From Bacteroidales bacterium M6 (GTDB lineage Bacteria > Bacteroidota > Bacteroidia > Bacteroidales > Muribaculaceae): a stretch of DNA of 64,000 bases. Position 1 is the stretch's first letter. Every line of letters starts with the position of its first letter. Where the stretch lies: the NCBI GenBank assembly GCA_001689485.1, contig LUJQ01000049.1:23753-87752 (forward strand), given 5' to 3'. Both the position numbers and the translations under genes were made by a program. Below are positions 32,705 to 42,395 of the stretch, piece after piece. The notes beneath the pieces are model-generated. The model searched no databases. It was not told the origin of the DNA and saw nothing but the letters and a program-made list of their open reading frames with translations.

Positions 32705-35044
32705 ATGGAAGATTACCTTTCGCAACTAAACCCGCAGCAACGCGAGGCTGTGGAATACCTCGACGGGCCGCAGCTGGTGATAGCCGGTGCCGGATCGGGC
32801 AAAACCAGGGTGCTTACATACAAAATCGTGCACCTCCTTGCCAATGGTTACGAACCATACCGAATCATGGCACTTACGTTCACAAACAAAGCTGCACGCG
32901 AAATGCGTGAACGCATACAGAAACTTGTAGGGGCTGGGATTGCCAACAGGTTGTGGATGGGCACATTTCATTCCATATTCGCACGCCTGCTCCGCAATCA
33001 TGCCGACCGCATAGGGTTCAAGCCATCGTTTACAATCTATGATGCCGCCGACTCCAAAGCCTTGATCAAAACCATCATCAAGGATATGCAGCTTGATGAA
33101 AAAATCTACAAGGCATCAACGGTGCAAGGAGCCATCTCAATGGCCAAGAACGCCCTTATAAGCCCTGAACGATATGCATCCGACAAAGATATTGCCGAAG
33201 CCGACCGGCGTGCCAGGCGTCCGCTGACATACGAAATCTACCGAATCTACCGCCACCGCTGTTTTGTGGCAGGCGCGATGGATTTCGATGACCTGCTGTA
33301 TTATACCAATGTGCTGCTGCGCGACAACCCTGATGTGCGTCGGCACTATCAGGAGTTTTTCCGTTATGTACTTGTCGACGAATACCAGGATACCAACTTC
33401 GCGCAACATTGCATCGTGTCGGAACTATGCCGCGACAGCAACTCGCTGACAATGGTAGGTGACGACGCCCAAAGCATCTACTCTTTCCGAGGTGCAAACA
33501 TAAAAAACATACTCAACCTCAAAAAGGCATACCCGACCCTGCGCATATTCAAGCTCGAACAGAACTACCGTTCTACAAAGAACATCGTGGATGCCGCCAA
33601 CTCCCTGATTGAGAAGAACAGGGAGCAAATACGCAAACAGGTGTTCTCGAAAAACGACACAGGTGAACGCATCGAGGTCATCAACTGCTCAACTGACTTC
33701 GAAGAGGCATTCCTGGTTGCCAACCGCATAGCACAGCTACGACGGACATCACACGACAGCCTGGACGAATTCGCAGTGCTTTACCGCACCAACGCCCAAA
33801 GCCGCCGCCTGGAGGAGTCATTGCGCAAACGCAACATATCCTACCGCATCTACGGCGGTTTGTCGTTCTACCAACGCAAGGAGGTCAAAGATGCCATCGC
33901 ATATTTCCGCCTGGCCACCAATCCCGACGACGACGAGGCATTGCGGAGAGTGATAAATTACCCGGCAAGGGGCATCGGGGAAACAACCGTCGCCAAGCTC
34001 ATACACACAGCCATGGAGCACCGTGTGAGCATATGGAAAGTCCTTGACGACCCGGCGGCATATGAACTGCCAGTCAATTCGGCCACACTGAAAAAACTCG
34101 ACCTGTTCAGGCAACTGGTAGCAGATTTCAATACGGCCGACGAGCGCGGCACAGACGCCTATGAACTGGCAACAACCATCATAAGCCGTACACGCCTGCT
34201 TTCATCGTTAATCTCCGACAACACCCCTGAAAGCATTTCCAAACAGGAAAACCTCCAGGAAATACTAAGCAACGTGAAAGATTTCGTCGATGAAAAAAAC
34301 GAGGCAGGCGAACTCGACCACACACGCATGCAGGATTTCCTTGCCGAAGTATCACTGGCAACCGATCAGGATGAGCAGGACACTGCCGAGCAACGTGTCA
34401 CCCTCATGACCGCGCATGCAGCCAAGGGACTGGAATTCAACAACGTGATAGTAGTCGGGGTGGAAGAGGAACTATTCCCGTCGGCGATGGCTTCAGGTTC
34501 GTTAGGCGAAATTGAAGAGGAACGACGTCTGCTGTATGTAGCCGTTACGCGTGCGAAAAAATTCTGCATGCTTTCATATGCGTCGTCACGGTTCAAGAAC
34601 GGCCAGACAAAAATATGCCAGCCGTCACGATTCCTGCACGACATCGATCCACGGTATCTGAATCCCGTCCAAGGTACCAACCTGGGAACCGGCGGCCCGA
34701 ACCCATACGAGAAATACCGTTCGTCGTTCCACTCCCCTATCGCCACCCATGCGGAAATCAACCCCAAGGCAGGTGTGACACCTCCTCCGGTAGCAGCCTC
34801 AAGCCGCTGGCAACCGTCGGCAATAGCCGCTAAAGAATATTCCGCACAACCATCTAGCGGAGAATTCGCCCTACACACATTGGATGAGGTAGCCAGCGGA
34901 ATGGAAATAATGCACGAACGGTTCGGACGCGGCAAAATCACAGATATTGACCCCGACCCTGCAAGCGCGAAAATAGTAGTTTTGTTCTCAAACGTGGAAC
35001 AGCGAAAACTGATGCTCAAATACGCTAAATTCAAAATCTTATGA
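32705..35044 (+). CDS. UvrD/PcrA-type ATP-dependent DNA helicase
   Basis: A 779-residue superfamily 1 3'-5' helicase. Walker A AGAGSGKT is at 27-34, motif Ia ALTFTNKAAREM, Walker B VDEYQDTN at about 223, motif III GDDAQSIYSFRGA, motif IV EQNYRST, motif V LMTAHAAKGLEF and motif VI VAVTRAKK. UvrD and PcrA act in nucleotide-excision and mismatch repair and remove RecA. The C-terminus (from about 700) ends in a Tudor-like segment (ERFGRGKITDIDPD), as in PcrA, which binds RNA polymerase. Its stop overlaps the nspC start (ATGA). Confidence 0.93.
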   Translation: MEDYLSQLNPQQREAVEYLDGPQLVIAGAGSGKTRVLTYKIVHLLANGYEPYRIMALTFTNKAAREMRERIQKLVGAGIANRLWMGTFHSIFARLLRNHADRIGFKPSFTIYDAADSKALIKTIIKDMQLDEKIYKASTVQGAISMAKNALISPERYASDKDIAEADRRARRPLTYEIYRIYRHRCFVAGAMDFDDLLYYTNVLLRDNPDVRRHYQEFFRYVLVDEYQDTNFAQHCIVSELCRDSNSLTMVGDDAQSIYSFRGANIKNILNLKKAYPTLRIFKLEQNYRSTKNIVDAANSLIEKNREQIRKQVFSKNDTGERIEVINCSTDFEEAFLVANRIAQLRRTSHDSLDEFAVLYRTNAQSRRLEESLRKRNISYRIYGGLSFYQRKEVKDAIAYFRLATNPDDDEALRRVINYPARGIGETTVAKLIHTAMEHRVSIWKVLDDPAAYELPVNSATLKKLDLFRQLVADFNTADERGTDAYELATTIISRTRLLSSLISDNTPESISKQENLQEILSNVKDFVDEKNEAGELDHTRMQDFLAEVSLATDQDEQDTAEQRVTLMTAHAAKGLEFNNVIVVGVEEELFPSAMASGSLGEIEEERRLLYVAVTRAKKFCMLSYASSRFKNGQTKICQPSRFLHDIDPRYLNPVQGTNLGTGGPNPYEKYRSSFHSPIATHAEINPKAGVTPPPVAASSRWQPSAIAAKEYSAQPSSGEFALHTLDEVASGMEIMHERFGRGKITDIDPDPASAKIVVLFSNVEQRKLMLKYAKFKIL

Positions 35045-36240
35045 ACAACGATACACCCTTAGGCAAATCTGCCCTTGACAGTATCCCCACACCGTTCTAT
35101 GTGGTGTATGAAGATGCACTAAGAGCAAACCTCGACCTCATAACCTCGGTGGCAAACAACGCCGGGGTAAAGATTATTATGGCATTCAAAGCCAATGCGC
35201 TCTGGCGCACATTCCCTATATTCCGCGAATACGGCATCGACTGCACGGCCTCATCGCTCAACGAATTAAGGCTGGGAGTAGAGGAACTTCATGCCAATGT
35301 CCATTCTTACTGCCCGGCCTATACACCGCAGACCATCGGGGCATATCTGGCCGGAAGCTCTCACCTTACGTTCAATTCCATAAGCCAATGGGAACACTTT
35401 AAAAGCGATGTCGAGGCATATAATGCGGAGAACCCGGCCACCCGTGTGTCACCGGGGCTTCGTGTCAACCCGCAATGCTCCGTCATCGAGACCGACATCT
35501 ACAACCCGGCGCTTCCAGGCAGCCGGTTCGGAGTCACAGCCGACCAGATAGGGGAAAAGCTGCCCGAAGGCATAGAAGGGCTGCATTTCCACTCCCTGTG
35601 CGAATCGTCGAGCCACGACCTTGCAAAAGTGCTGGAAGCATTCGAATGCCAGTTCGGAAGCTATCTGCCACAGATAAAATGGGTCAATATGGGCGGCGGA
35701 CACCTCATGACCCGTGAAGGATATGACACACAACACCTTGTGGAACTGTTGCGTGGATTCCGGCAACGCTACCCTTGGCTACAGGTCATACTCGAACCCG
35801 GAAGCGCCTTTACATGGCGCACCGGCGACCTTGTGGCATCGGTAGTCGACATAGTCAGTAACCAAGGCGTAAACACTGCCATTCTCGATATATCGTTCGC
35901 ATGCCACATGCCCGACACCCTGGAAATGCCCTACAAGCCCATAGTGTCCGAAAGCCTCACTGATGACGAAATATCGCTAAAACCGGCAAACAGCCTGCAT
36001 ACTTACCGTTTAGGAGGCAACTCATGCCTGAGCGGCGACTTTATGGGTGACTGGCATTTCAGCACCCCCCTGGCAGCAGGCAACAGGATTACGTTCGAGG
36101 ACATGAATCATTACACTACTGTAAAAACCAACATGTTCAATGGCATACAACATCCCGACATAGTATTTGTTGACCACGAAGGTAACCCTTCCTACCTCAG
36201 GCGTTTCACATTCGATGACTACAAATCACGCATGTCATAG
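35041..36240 (+). CDS. nspC: Carboxynorspermidine decarboxylase
   Basis: NspC is a PLP fold-III enzyme that decarboxylates carboxynorspermidine or carboxyspermidine in the alternative polyamine pathway of gut bacteria. The 399-residue protein has the PLP lysine Lys50 in MAFKANALW, the WVNMGGGHLMT block, the HFHSLCESSS segment and a C-terminal GNSCLSGDFMGD, which carries the active-site cysteine. The partner carboxynorspermidine dehydrogenase is not in the window. Start overlaps the helicase stop by 4 bp. Confidence 0.92.
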   Translation: MNNDTPLGKSALDSIPTPFYVVYEDALRANLDLITSVANNAGVKIIMAFKANALWRTFPIFREYGIDCTASSLNELRLGVEELHANVHSYCPAYTPQTIGAYLAGSSHLTFNSISQWEHFKSDVEAYNAENPATRVSPGLRVNPQCSVIETDIYNPALPGSRFGVTADQIGEKLPEGIEGLHFHSLCESSSHDLAKVLEAFECQFGSYLPQIKWVNMGGGHLMTREGYDTQHLVELLRGFRQRYPWLQVILEPGSAFTWRTGDLVASVVDIVSNQGVNTAILDISFACHMPDTLEMPYKPIVSESLTDDEISLKPANSLHTYRLGGNSCLSGDFMGDWHFSTPLAAGNRITFEDMNHYTTVKTNMFNGIQHPDIVFVDHEGNPSYLRRFTFDDYKSRMS

Positions 36241-36286
36241 CCCACCCCCTATCCCATTCTGCTTTCCTCACCTTGATTCCCCCTCC

Positions 36287-37285
36287 ATGGAAAAATATTC
36301 GGTCATAGTGCCTGTCTATAACAGGATTGACGAAGTCGACGACCTCCTGGCAAGCCTTGCCGGGCAGACAGCCCGCAACTTCGAAGTTATCATCGTAGAA
36401 GACGGCTCGACACAACCATGCCGCAAGGTAACCGGCCGTTATGCCGGTAAAATCGACATCCGCTATTTCTTCAAGGAAAATGAAGGGAGGTCGATTGCCC
36501 GCAACTACGGCATGGAGCATGCCACAGGCACATATTTCGTGTTCTTCGATTCCGACTGCGTAATCCCGGAAGATTATTTCGAAAAGCTCAACCGGATGTC
36601 GGACGGGCATCCTTACGACTGTTTCGGAGGCCCCGACGCCGCCGATGCCTCGTTCACAACGACCCAGAAAGCCATAAACCATGCCATGACCTCGTTCCTG
36701 ACCACAGGTGGGATACGCGGTGGAAAGATAAGCCTTGAAAAATTCACCCCGCGCACTTTCAACATGGGGTTCAGCCGCAAGGTGTATGACTCCGTGGGAG
36801 GCTTCCGCGAAATGTTTTCGGAAGACATCGATATGAGTACCCGGATAAGGCTTGCCGGATTCTCGATAGGACTTTACCCTGAACTGCCTGTATATCATAA
36901 ACGCAGGGTGGATTTCCGAAAATTCCTCCGACAGGTCTATGTGTTCGGCATGTCACGCATAACCCTGAAACTCCTTTATCCTGACAGCATGAAGCCGGTC
37001 CACTGGCTCCCGGCAATGTTCGTAGCTGGCTGCGCGGCCATGGCCTTGCTGGCTGTGATATGCTCCCCGTGGTGGTTGCTCCCGCTTGGACTTTATCTTT
37101 CAGCGATATTCATTTGCGCGTTGATAGCTACCAAATCCATCGTAATAGCAGCAAAGGCCGTACCGGCATCAATCATACAGCTCGGAGGCTACGGGTGCGG
37201 GTTCCTGAAAGCCTACCTGTTAAAGATAATACTAGGCAAAGGCAGGGACGAAGCCGAAGAAATAATAATACGCAAAGGCAAATGA
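36287..37285 (+). CDS. Family 2 glycosyltransferase with C-terminal membrane segments
   Basis: About 332 residues. An N-terminal GT-A domain starts MEKYSVIVPVYNRIDEVDDL and has DxD-type FFDSDC near residue 86, GGPDAAD, and EDIDMSTRIRL. It is followed from about 245 by hydrophobic segments (WLPAMFVAGCAAMALLAVI, LLPLGLYLSAIFICALIA), so it is membrane-anchored and probably adds sugars to lipid-linked oligosaccharides or capsule. Donor and acceptor are unknown. The ORF could start at 36167 but overlaps nspC; the Met at 36287 gives the normal GT2 start. Its end overlaps radC (ATGA). Confidence 0.85.
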   Translation: MEKYSVIVPVYNRIDEVDDLLASLAGQTARNFEVIIVEDGSTQPCRKVTGRYAGKIDIRYFFKENEGRSIARNYGMEHATGTYFVFFDSDCVIPEDYFEKLNRMSDGHPYDCFGGPDAADASFTTTQKAINHAMTSFLTTGGIRGGKISLEKFTPRTFNMGFSRKVYDSVGGFREMFSEDIDMSTRIRLAGFSIGLYPELPVYHKRRVDFRKFLRQVYVFGMSRITLKLLYPDSMKPVHWLPAMFVAGCAAMALLAVICSPWWLLPLGLYLSAIFICALIATKSIVIAAKAVPASIIQLGGYGCGFLKAYLLKIILGKGRDEAEEIIIRKGK

Positions 37286-38013
37286 AAAGCGACAACCCGA
37301 TTCCCGAAAACCCCGCTACAGAAAGGAGCGGCCTCCTGATCCGTGACCTTAACGCCGACGAAAAACCACGCGAAAAGGCAAACCGGTTCGGCATGGATGC
37401 CCTTACCGACGTGGAACTGCTTGCATTGCTGTTAGGTTCGGGTGTGCCGGGCAAATCGGTACTCGACCTCAGTCGCGAAATCCTACAGGACAACGACAAC
37501 CGCCTGCGGCTGCTGTCGCGTATGTCGATTGCCGAGTTGAAAAAGAAATACAAAGGTGTCGGCGAAGCCAAAGCCACCCTTCTTGTGGCTGCAATGGCAT
37601 TTGGCAGCCGGGTCCAGGCAAGCCTTTCGATTGAGGATCCGCAAATGCGTTCGAGCGAGGATGTACACGCCTATATGCGGGCAAAACTCGAACGCCTGAA
37701 CTACGAGGAGTTCTGGGTGCTGCATCTCAACAGGGCAAACCGTGTGATTTATGCCGACCGTGTGAGCAAAGGCGGCACTTCGAGCACTGCCGTAGACATA
37801 AAACTTATTGCCAAGAGCGCTATCGACCACCTTTCATCGGCAATCATCCTGGTTCACAACCATCCATCAGGCACTATGACCCCATCGGGGCCTGATGACG
37901 TGCTCACACGCCGCATCGTGGATATATGCAAGGTTATCGACGTACCTGTGCAGGATCACGTTATAATCGGCCCTTCAACCTATTATTCCTATCGCGATAA
38001 CGGACGGCTCTAA
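37282..38013 (+). CDS. radC: RadC family JAB/MPN-domain protein
   Basis: A 243-residue RadC protein: an N-terminal helix-hairpin-helix region (LTDVELLALLLGSGVPGKSVLDL, KYKGVGEAKATLLVAA) and a C-terminal JAB1/MPN metalloprotease-like domain with the metal motif HNHPSG at 192-197 and a downstream Asp (QDHVIIG). The original DNA-repair link has been questioned, and function is uncertain. It overlaps the preceding glycosyltransferase by 4 bp. A perfect hairpin follows 42 bp after the stop. Confidence 0.9.
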   Translation: MKSDNPIPENPATERSGLLIRDLNADEKPREKANRFGMDALTDVELLALLLGSGVPGKSVLDLSREILQDNDNRLRLLSRMSIAELKKKYKGVGEAKATLLVAAMAFGSRVQASLSIEDPQMRSSEDVHAYMRAKLERLNYEEFWVLHLNRANRVIYADRVSKGGTSSTAVDIKLIAKSAIDHLSSAIILVHNHPSGTMTPSGPDDVLTRRIVDICKVIDVPVQDHVIIGPSTYYSYRDNGRL

Positions 38014-38055
38014 ACACGACGCAGGAGGTGTCATAATAATCATATATACAACAAT

Positions 38056-38092
38056 ACCGGCGGTGTGCAAAAAAAATTAGCACACCGCCGGT
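38056..38092. terminator. Perfect 13-bp hairpin between convergent radC and an OM barrel gene
   Basis: ACCGGCGGTGTGC (38056-38068) pairs exactly with 38080-38092 around an 11-nt A-rich loop. It separates convergent operons and can act for both; the U-tracts are weak. Confidence 0.7.
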
Positions 38093-38110
38093 CTGTAATA
38101 TCCACCTCGT

Positions 38111-38866
38111 TTAAAAATTATATCCGAGGTTTATCGAGAACAGGTTGCGATGCAAATCCCGTGGCAACAGCTCCGTGCCGCTCTTCATATCGGTAAGACC
38201 CCATGAGCCGCTCAACCCCACATAATAGGTCTGATACGACAGACCGACACCGAAGTTCCACTGGATATCGAAATGTTTGAACCCGCTTGTGCCGAATAAC
38301 GAGAAACTTTCGGCCGGGGCCTGTGCCTCAGGGACCCGGACAGCCTCACGATTATAACGGGCAAGCAGACTGAGGTTGAACTGAGGGCCTGTGTACACAT
38401 GCACCTTTATATCCTCTGTAAAATCAAAGTGATAACCCACCAACATAGGCATCCTGAAACCGAAATTGCGTATCGAACCATCAATCTGATATGCAATCTC
38501 CTTTGTTTCTGTCAGGGGCTTACCGTCAGCCCCCATAACAGGCTGCCCATTGCTGATAACCGGGACGGAAACCTCGTAAGAATCCCACGATGTTGTTCCG
38601 AACGGATTGTAGAAAACCGACAGACCCGGTTCGAAATAAAGGTTACGCCAAAGAGGGATATTATAGACCGCCCCGGCCGAGAACCCGGCTTTGTTGCTGT
38701 AATATCCCCCGCCATTGGCAGCAGAGCTTATATCAAGTCCCACACGCACTCCAAGGAAAGCGCGGTTTTCCGGATTGTCGAAAAGATAACTTGAAGCGGC
38801 ATGTGCATGGCCTGCACATAGAAAGAACGCCCCAATTGCCATTGCTTTGCTGAATCTCATAGTCAT
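38111..38866 (-). CDS. Outer-membrane beta-barrel protein (PorT-like)
   Basis: A 251-residue protein with a signal peptide (residues 1-24, ending AHAASS) and a pattern of amphipathic strands typical of small Bacteroidetes beta-barrels of the PorT/OMP_b-brl_2 type: FLGVRVGLDISSA, FSAGAVYNIPLWRNLYFEPGLSVFY, MLVGYHFDFTEDIKVHVYTGPQFNLSL, ending in aromatic NLGYNF. No specific function is indicated. An in-frame Met two codons in (38860) is an equal start. It is the last gene of a leftward four-gene envelope operon, 17 bp after the PCMD gene. Confidence 0.72.
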   Translation of the reverse strand: MTMRFSKAMAIGAFFLCAGHAHAASSYLFDNPENRAFLGVRVGLDISSAANGGGYYSNKAGFSAGAVYNIPLWRNLYFEPGLSVFYNPFGTTSWDSYEVSVPVISNGQPVMGADGKPLTETKEIAYQIDGSIRNFGFRMPMLVGYHFDFTEDIKVHVYTGPQFNLSLLARYNREAVRVPEAQAPAESFSLFGTSGFKHFDIQWNFGVGLSYQTYYVGLSGSWGLTDMKSGTELLPRDLHRNLFSINLGYNF

Positions 38867-38883
38867 GTATTGTTTGTTATTTA

Positions 38884-40509
38884 TTAATAATCATATAGCA
38901 GCTCAAGACCATCGATGCAGAGCACACTGCCGCTGCCACCGGTGAAATAGTCGCCATATTTACTTGCCGACGCCACTATCAGCAGATATTTGGGGACACG
39001 GCTTGTTGACGTATAGTCGAGTTCGAATTCAAACGGTATATATTCCGGTATCGACTGCCCGCTTTGGAAACTCCCGTAGGCAACCACCTCCGACCCGTTT
39101 GGATCAAATAGATTGCGGTTGGCCGGATTAGTCCTGATTTCAAATGGCTCCGGGCTGTCAATAAGGGCTGCCCATACCGTACAGGTATCGGGTTCACCCT
39201 TAAGATGGGAGAATTCTTTAGAGGAATGACTGATGGGCACCGACTTATATTTCAAATAACCCCGGAGTTTGGTAGGACGCTCCTTGAACGGTCGGCCGAA
39301 ACTGAGTACACCGTTGGTGCCTTCGGTACGCACATAAGAACCTACGAATATATTGCCGGCAGCGATTTTGCCAAGCGCCCCTATACCTACGAATTTGGTT
39401 TCCAAACGGGCGGCATAGCCTGTTCCCGACGATGTATCCTCCGTAGGGGTGGTATTGCTTTCGCCCAATGTTGTAGCTCCTTTGTTACCCGTATCCCAGT
39501 ATGGTGTCCCACCTTCAGGCCATGGATTCCACACACGGTCAACCTTGCTCCATTCACTGAGCGACGAATTCGGCACCTGCATTATCGAACCTGTGGTAAA
39601 TTCAACTTCCTGGCCATACTCTTCATCGGAATAAGCACGTGCCACATATGTGGTTTCGGGGTTAAGATTGATGATGCGTGCATTGAATGTGCTGCCTGTC
39701 AACGTAACCCACGACTGCGGCACACGAATCCATTCATCAGCACCTGCGAGCTTATATTCAACACCGTTGTCACGTCCTTCAATGGCAGCCCCGTAAACCC
39801 AGGCTACCTGTGTCCAGGCATCGACACCCGAGGTTGCCACCGTACTCTCAACGACTTCACCATGGATTGTCCACACCTCCTCACGCCCGAAAGCCTTAAC
39901 CGTGACCTCATAAGGGCTTGTAAGGTCAATTACCTCCCCCACCAATGCCGGTGTAGTAATTGCGTTGACCGGGCCGAGTTTCATCGAAAGGACTTTTACT
40001 TTTTGTAACCCTGTATTTGCAGGAACAGTTACAACGACACGCTTTGCAGCCACATCCAATACCGTGCTGCCAATCTGGTTTTCAACCGTAAAATAGCGCT
40101 CTATATCCTGTATGCCACGAATCACCCAGTCATAATCCTGATAGAGACGCAACGTGACAATATAATATTTCGAAAGATTCAGAGGTGCGGAAAGATCACC
40201 CCCCACGAGTTCGGCGCCTTCCGACAGCGCATATTCTGTAATTTGTACGTTTTCAATATCGGTTGTTTCATCGAATGTCATTGTTATAAACCTGCTTACC
40301 GAATCTATTTCAGCAGGTTTAAGCAACCCGTCAGCATCGATTGCAGTAAAATTAGGCTGGATTCTCGGATATGGTATATCATTCTTGATACAGCCGGCAA
40401 ATAACAACGGCAAAATAACCGCAAAGGCCAAAATCATGCCGGGGCAGATGCCTGGCATAAATGAATTGCGATGTCCTACAGCCGCTTTATCGTGTATGCG
40501 TATGTCCAT
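38884..40509 (-). CDS. PCMD domain lipoprotein
   Basis: About 541 residues. Near the N-terminus a hydrophobic stretch ends in the lipobox LLFAGC, so it is a lipoprotein. Then come two Ig-like beta-domains (about 60-250), a fibronectin-III-like segment (VEYKLAGADEWIRVP ... INLNPETTYVARAYSDEE), and a C-terminal PCMD domain of about 230 residues beginning at PNSSLSEWSKV, with WDTGNKGATTLG and GYAARLETKFVGI. PCMD is found in Bacteroidetes surface lipoproteins thought to bind carbohydrates. The start at 40509 avoids overlap with the preceding gene; 40458 is also possible. Confidence 0.78.
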   Translation of the reverse strand: MDIRIHDKAAVGHRNSFMPGICPGMILAFAVILPLLFAGCIKNDIPYPRIQPNFTAIDADGLLKPAEIDSVSRFITMTFDETTDIENVQITEYALSEGAELVGGDLSAPLNLSKYYIVTLRLYQDYDWVIRGIQDIERYFTVENQIGSTVLDVAAKRVVVTVPANTGLQKVKVLSMKLGPVNAITTPALVGEVIDLTSPYEVTVKAFGREEVWTIHGEVVESTVATSGVDAWTQVAWVYGAAIEGRDNGVEYKLAGADEWIRVPQSWVTLTGSTFNARIINLNPETTYVARAYSDEEYGQEVEFTTGSIMQVPNSSLSEWSKVDRVWNPWPEGGTPYWDTGNKGATTLGESNTTPTEDTSSGTGYAARLETKFVGIGALGKIAAGNIFVGSYVRTEGTNGVLSFGRPFKERPTKLRGYLKYKSVPISHSSKEFSHLKGEPDTCTVWAALIDSPEPFEIRTNPANRNLFDPNGSEVVAYGSFQSGQSIPEYIPFEFELDYTSTSRVPKYLLIVASASKYGDYFTGGSGSVLCIDGLELLYDY

Positions 40510-40543
40510 GTTTAAAAAGCGAATTATATTGTACCGGCAATTA

Positions 40544-41446
40544 TCAGATATACACGGCCATGCCAAAATTGATGTTGAATATGTTGAATCGGAAGTTCGC
40601 CCCCGATGAGAACCGTGTCCCCTCCTCTACACCATCGGTTGTCTGCCGCTCGTGATGCACATTTATGCCGAACACTCCAAACGACACATTGAAACTGACG
40701 TAATCCATTATGAAAACGCTTACCCCAGGCGAGAAATTCAATGACGCAGTCATGGTGTTGGTTCGTGTGTCGCGCGGAACACCCCCATACGACCGCAGGA
40801 ATCGCGAAGAACCTGCACCGAAAGCCAGTTCCACCTCGTTGAACACACCGAAACGGCGGTCACGCCCTAAACCGACATAGTTACGATAAGCTATCGCCGA
40901 CGAATATGTCTTGGAGTAGTAACTGACATCAGCCAGCTTGAAGTTCATATCGCTATCCAAATCAAACGAAAGGCCGGCCAGGTCGCAATACATCCTGGTG
41001 TAGTTGAAATTTATACCTATCGACTGGTTGTTACCGAAAAAATAAGAAATCGACGGCTCAAGCGAATAAGCCTTGACCTTAAGGTCGAGATTTTTCAATA
41101 TCGAGAGAATCTGGAAATCCTCGGTGTTAAACTCCCCGTAAGACGCCTGTATGCCAAACGACCACTGCCCCTTTGGTATGAACAGGAAGTTGAACAATCC
41201 CCGGTCAAACCGCCCGTAGTTTTTTTGCGGAAGGATAATACTGACCGTATCCCCCCCGACTATCACTTGCTCTTCTAGCACGGGGTCATTTACCACGGCA
41301 GAATCAAGAGGGATTTTATCTCCTGAGGCAAACCGTTCAAGCGGATTGAGGTTGATTCCGTCTGACGGTATGTTGCGCCCGGTGGCATATATGGTGCCAA
41401 GCACCACACAGGCCGCAACGATTAAAGTCTTTATGGATTTCAACAT
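40544..41446 (-). CDS. Outer-membrane beta-barrel protein of unknown function, paralogue A
   Basis: A 300-residue protein with a signal peptide (ending YATG at about residue 23), a 60-residue spacer, and then a beta-barrel starting FNFLFIPKGQWSFGIQASYGEF. It shares a clear pattern with the neighbouring upstream protein: IPKGQW, the segment YRNYVGLGRDRRFGVFNE (in the other YISIGRSRRFGFFNE) and a matching end FNIFNINFGMAVYI. The pair probably arose by tandem duplication. No known family is recognised with confidence. It lies 51 bp after paralogue B and just before the PCMD lipoprotein. Confidence 0.7.
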   Translation of the reverse strand: MLKSIKTLIVAACVVLGTIYATGRNIPSDGINLNPLERFASGDKIPLDSAVVNDPVLEEQVIVGGDTVSIILPQKNYGRFDRGLFNFLFIPKGQWSFGIQASYGEFNTEDFQILSILKNLDLKVKAYSLEPSISYFFGNNQSIGINFNYTRMYCDLAGLSFDLDSDMNFKLADVSYYSKTYSSAIAYRNYVGLGRDRRFGVFNEVELAFGAGSSRFLRSYGGVPRDTRTNTMTASLNFSPGVSVFIMDYVSFNVSFGVFGINVHHERQTTDGVEEGTRFSSGANFRFNIFNINFGMAVYI

Positions 41447-41497
41447 GAATTGTCGTGATGGTTGGTTGATGTCTATATCCTCATTTCACGCCGGGCA

Positions 41498-42232
41498 TCA
41501 GAGATAAAAGGCCACACCGAACGTGATTGAGAACAGATTGATTTTGAAATTGGCCGATTTGCTATCGCGTTTGGCCGTGTAAATCTGGTCGGTGGTCGAA
41601 CGCGTGTCGGTATAGGAAAATCCGAGCACACCCACATTGACCTCTATCGCAGAGTAGTTGTTAAGGAACATGACCATGCCTGGAGCCAGACCTACATGCA
41701 CATCCCATGAACGCTCATACGTGCCGGTGAGGTCTTTACCCCTGCCGTTACAGATTTTCGACTGGCCGCCCCCAATCTGCAACTGCGCTTCGTTGAAAAA
41801 GCCGAAACGGCGACTGCGTCCGATACTTATATAGTTGCGGAACACCGCCATAGCCGAATAATTGTGGGAAATGCTATAGAGGTTCTCAATCGAATAATCA
41901 GAATCCGAAGCAATCACCACCTTGGCATTGTCAAGCCGGGCACGTGTACGTGAATACGCGAATTTACCACCTGCAACCAGATTGTCCTTGAAACAATACA
42001 TCAGCATAGGGCTTACCTTGAAGGTATAGGCATCCCCGTCGAGATTCTCTACAATCAGGAACTGGTAGTTACTTTGATTGGATTGTGAAAAACTTACGCT
42101 TACACCTGTAAGCCATTGCCCTTTCGGGATAAACGAAATCTGTTCCAGGCCGCGTTTGAATTCGACCTGGGCTTTCAGTAATCCGTTACACGAAAACATT
42201 AGGGCAAGGAATATAATTGCTTTCTTAATCAT
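41498..42232 (-). CDS. Outer-membrane beta-barrel protein of unknown function, paralogue B
   Basis: About 244 residues from the ATG at 42232, which gives a clean signal peptide (MIKKAIIFLALMFSCNGLLKAQ). The mature part starts FKRGLEQISFIPKGQWLTGV and ends FKINLFSITFGVAFYL, with alternating aromatic strands throughout, so an outer-membrane barrel is likely. It is a paralogue of the next gene: the same IPKGQW, SIGRSRRFGFFNEAQLQ and terminal strand. The frame is open to 42355, but that N-terminus has no signal. It is the first gene of the four-gene operon, and a 36-bp palindrome lies about 165 bp upstream. Confidence 0.7.
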   Translation of the reverse strand: MIKKAIIFLALMFSCNGLLKAQVEFKRGLEQISFIPKGQWLTGVSVSFSQSNQSNYQFLIVENLDGDAYTFKVSPMLMYCFKDNLVAGGKFAYSRTRARLDNAKVVIASDSDYSIENLYSISHNYSAMAVFRNYISIGRSRRFGFFNEAQLQIGGGQSKICNGRGKDLTGTYERSWDVHVGLAPGMVMFLNNYSAIEVNVGVLGFSYTDTRSTTDQIYTAKRDSKSANFKINLFSITFGVAFYL

Positions 42233-42395
42233 GTGGTGCTTAATCGGGGCCGTTTGGACTGCATCCTGCGGATTATGCGGGTCACAGACAATTATTTGCA
42301 AAAGGTCAGGCATATAAATCAACGAGTTTGCCACCCTATGCGGAAACGTATGCAAAATTTTTTGTAAAGTTACTCTATTTTCACAAATGGAGACA

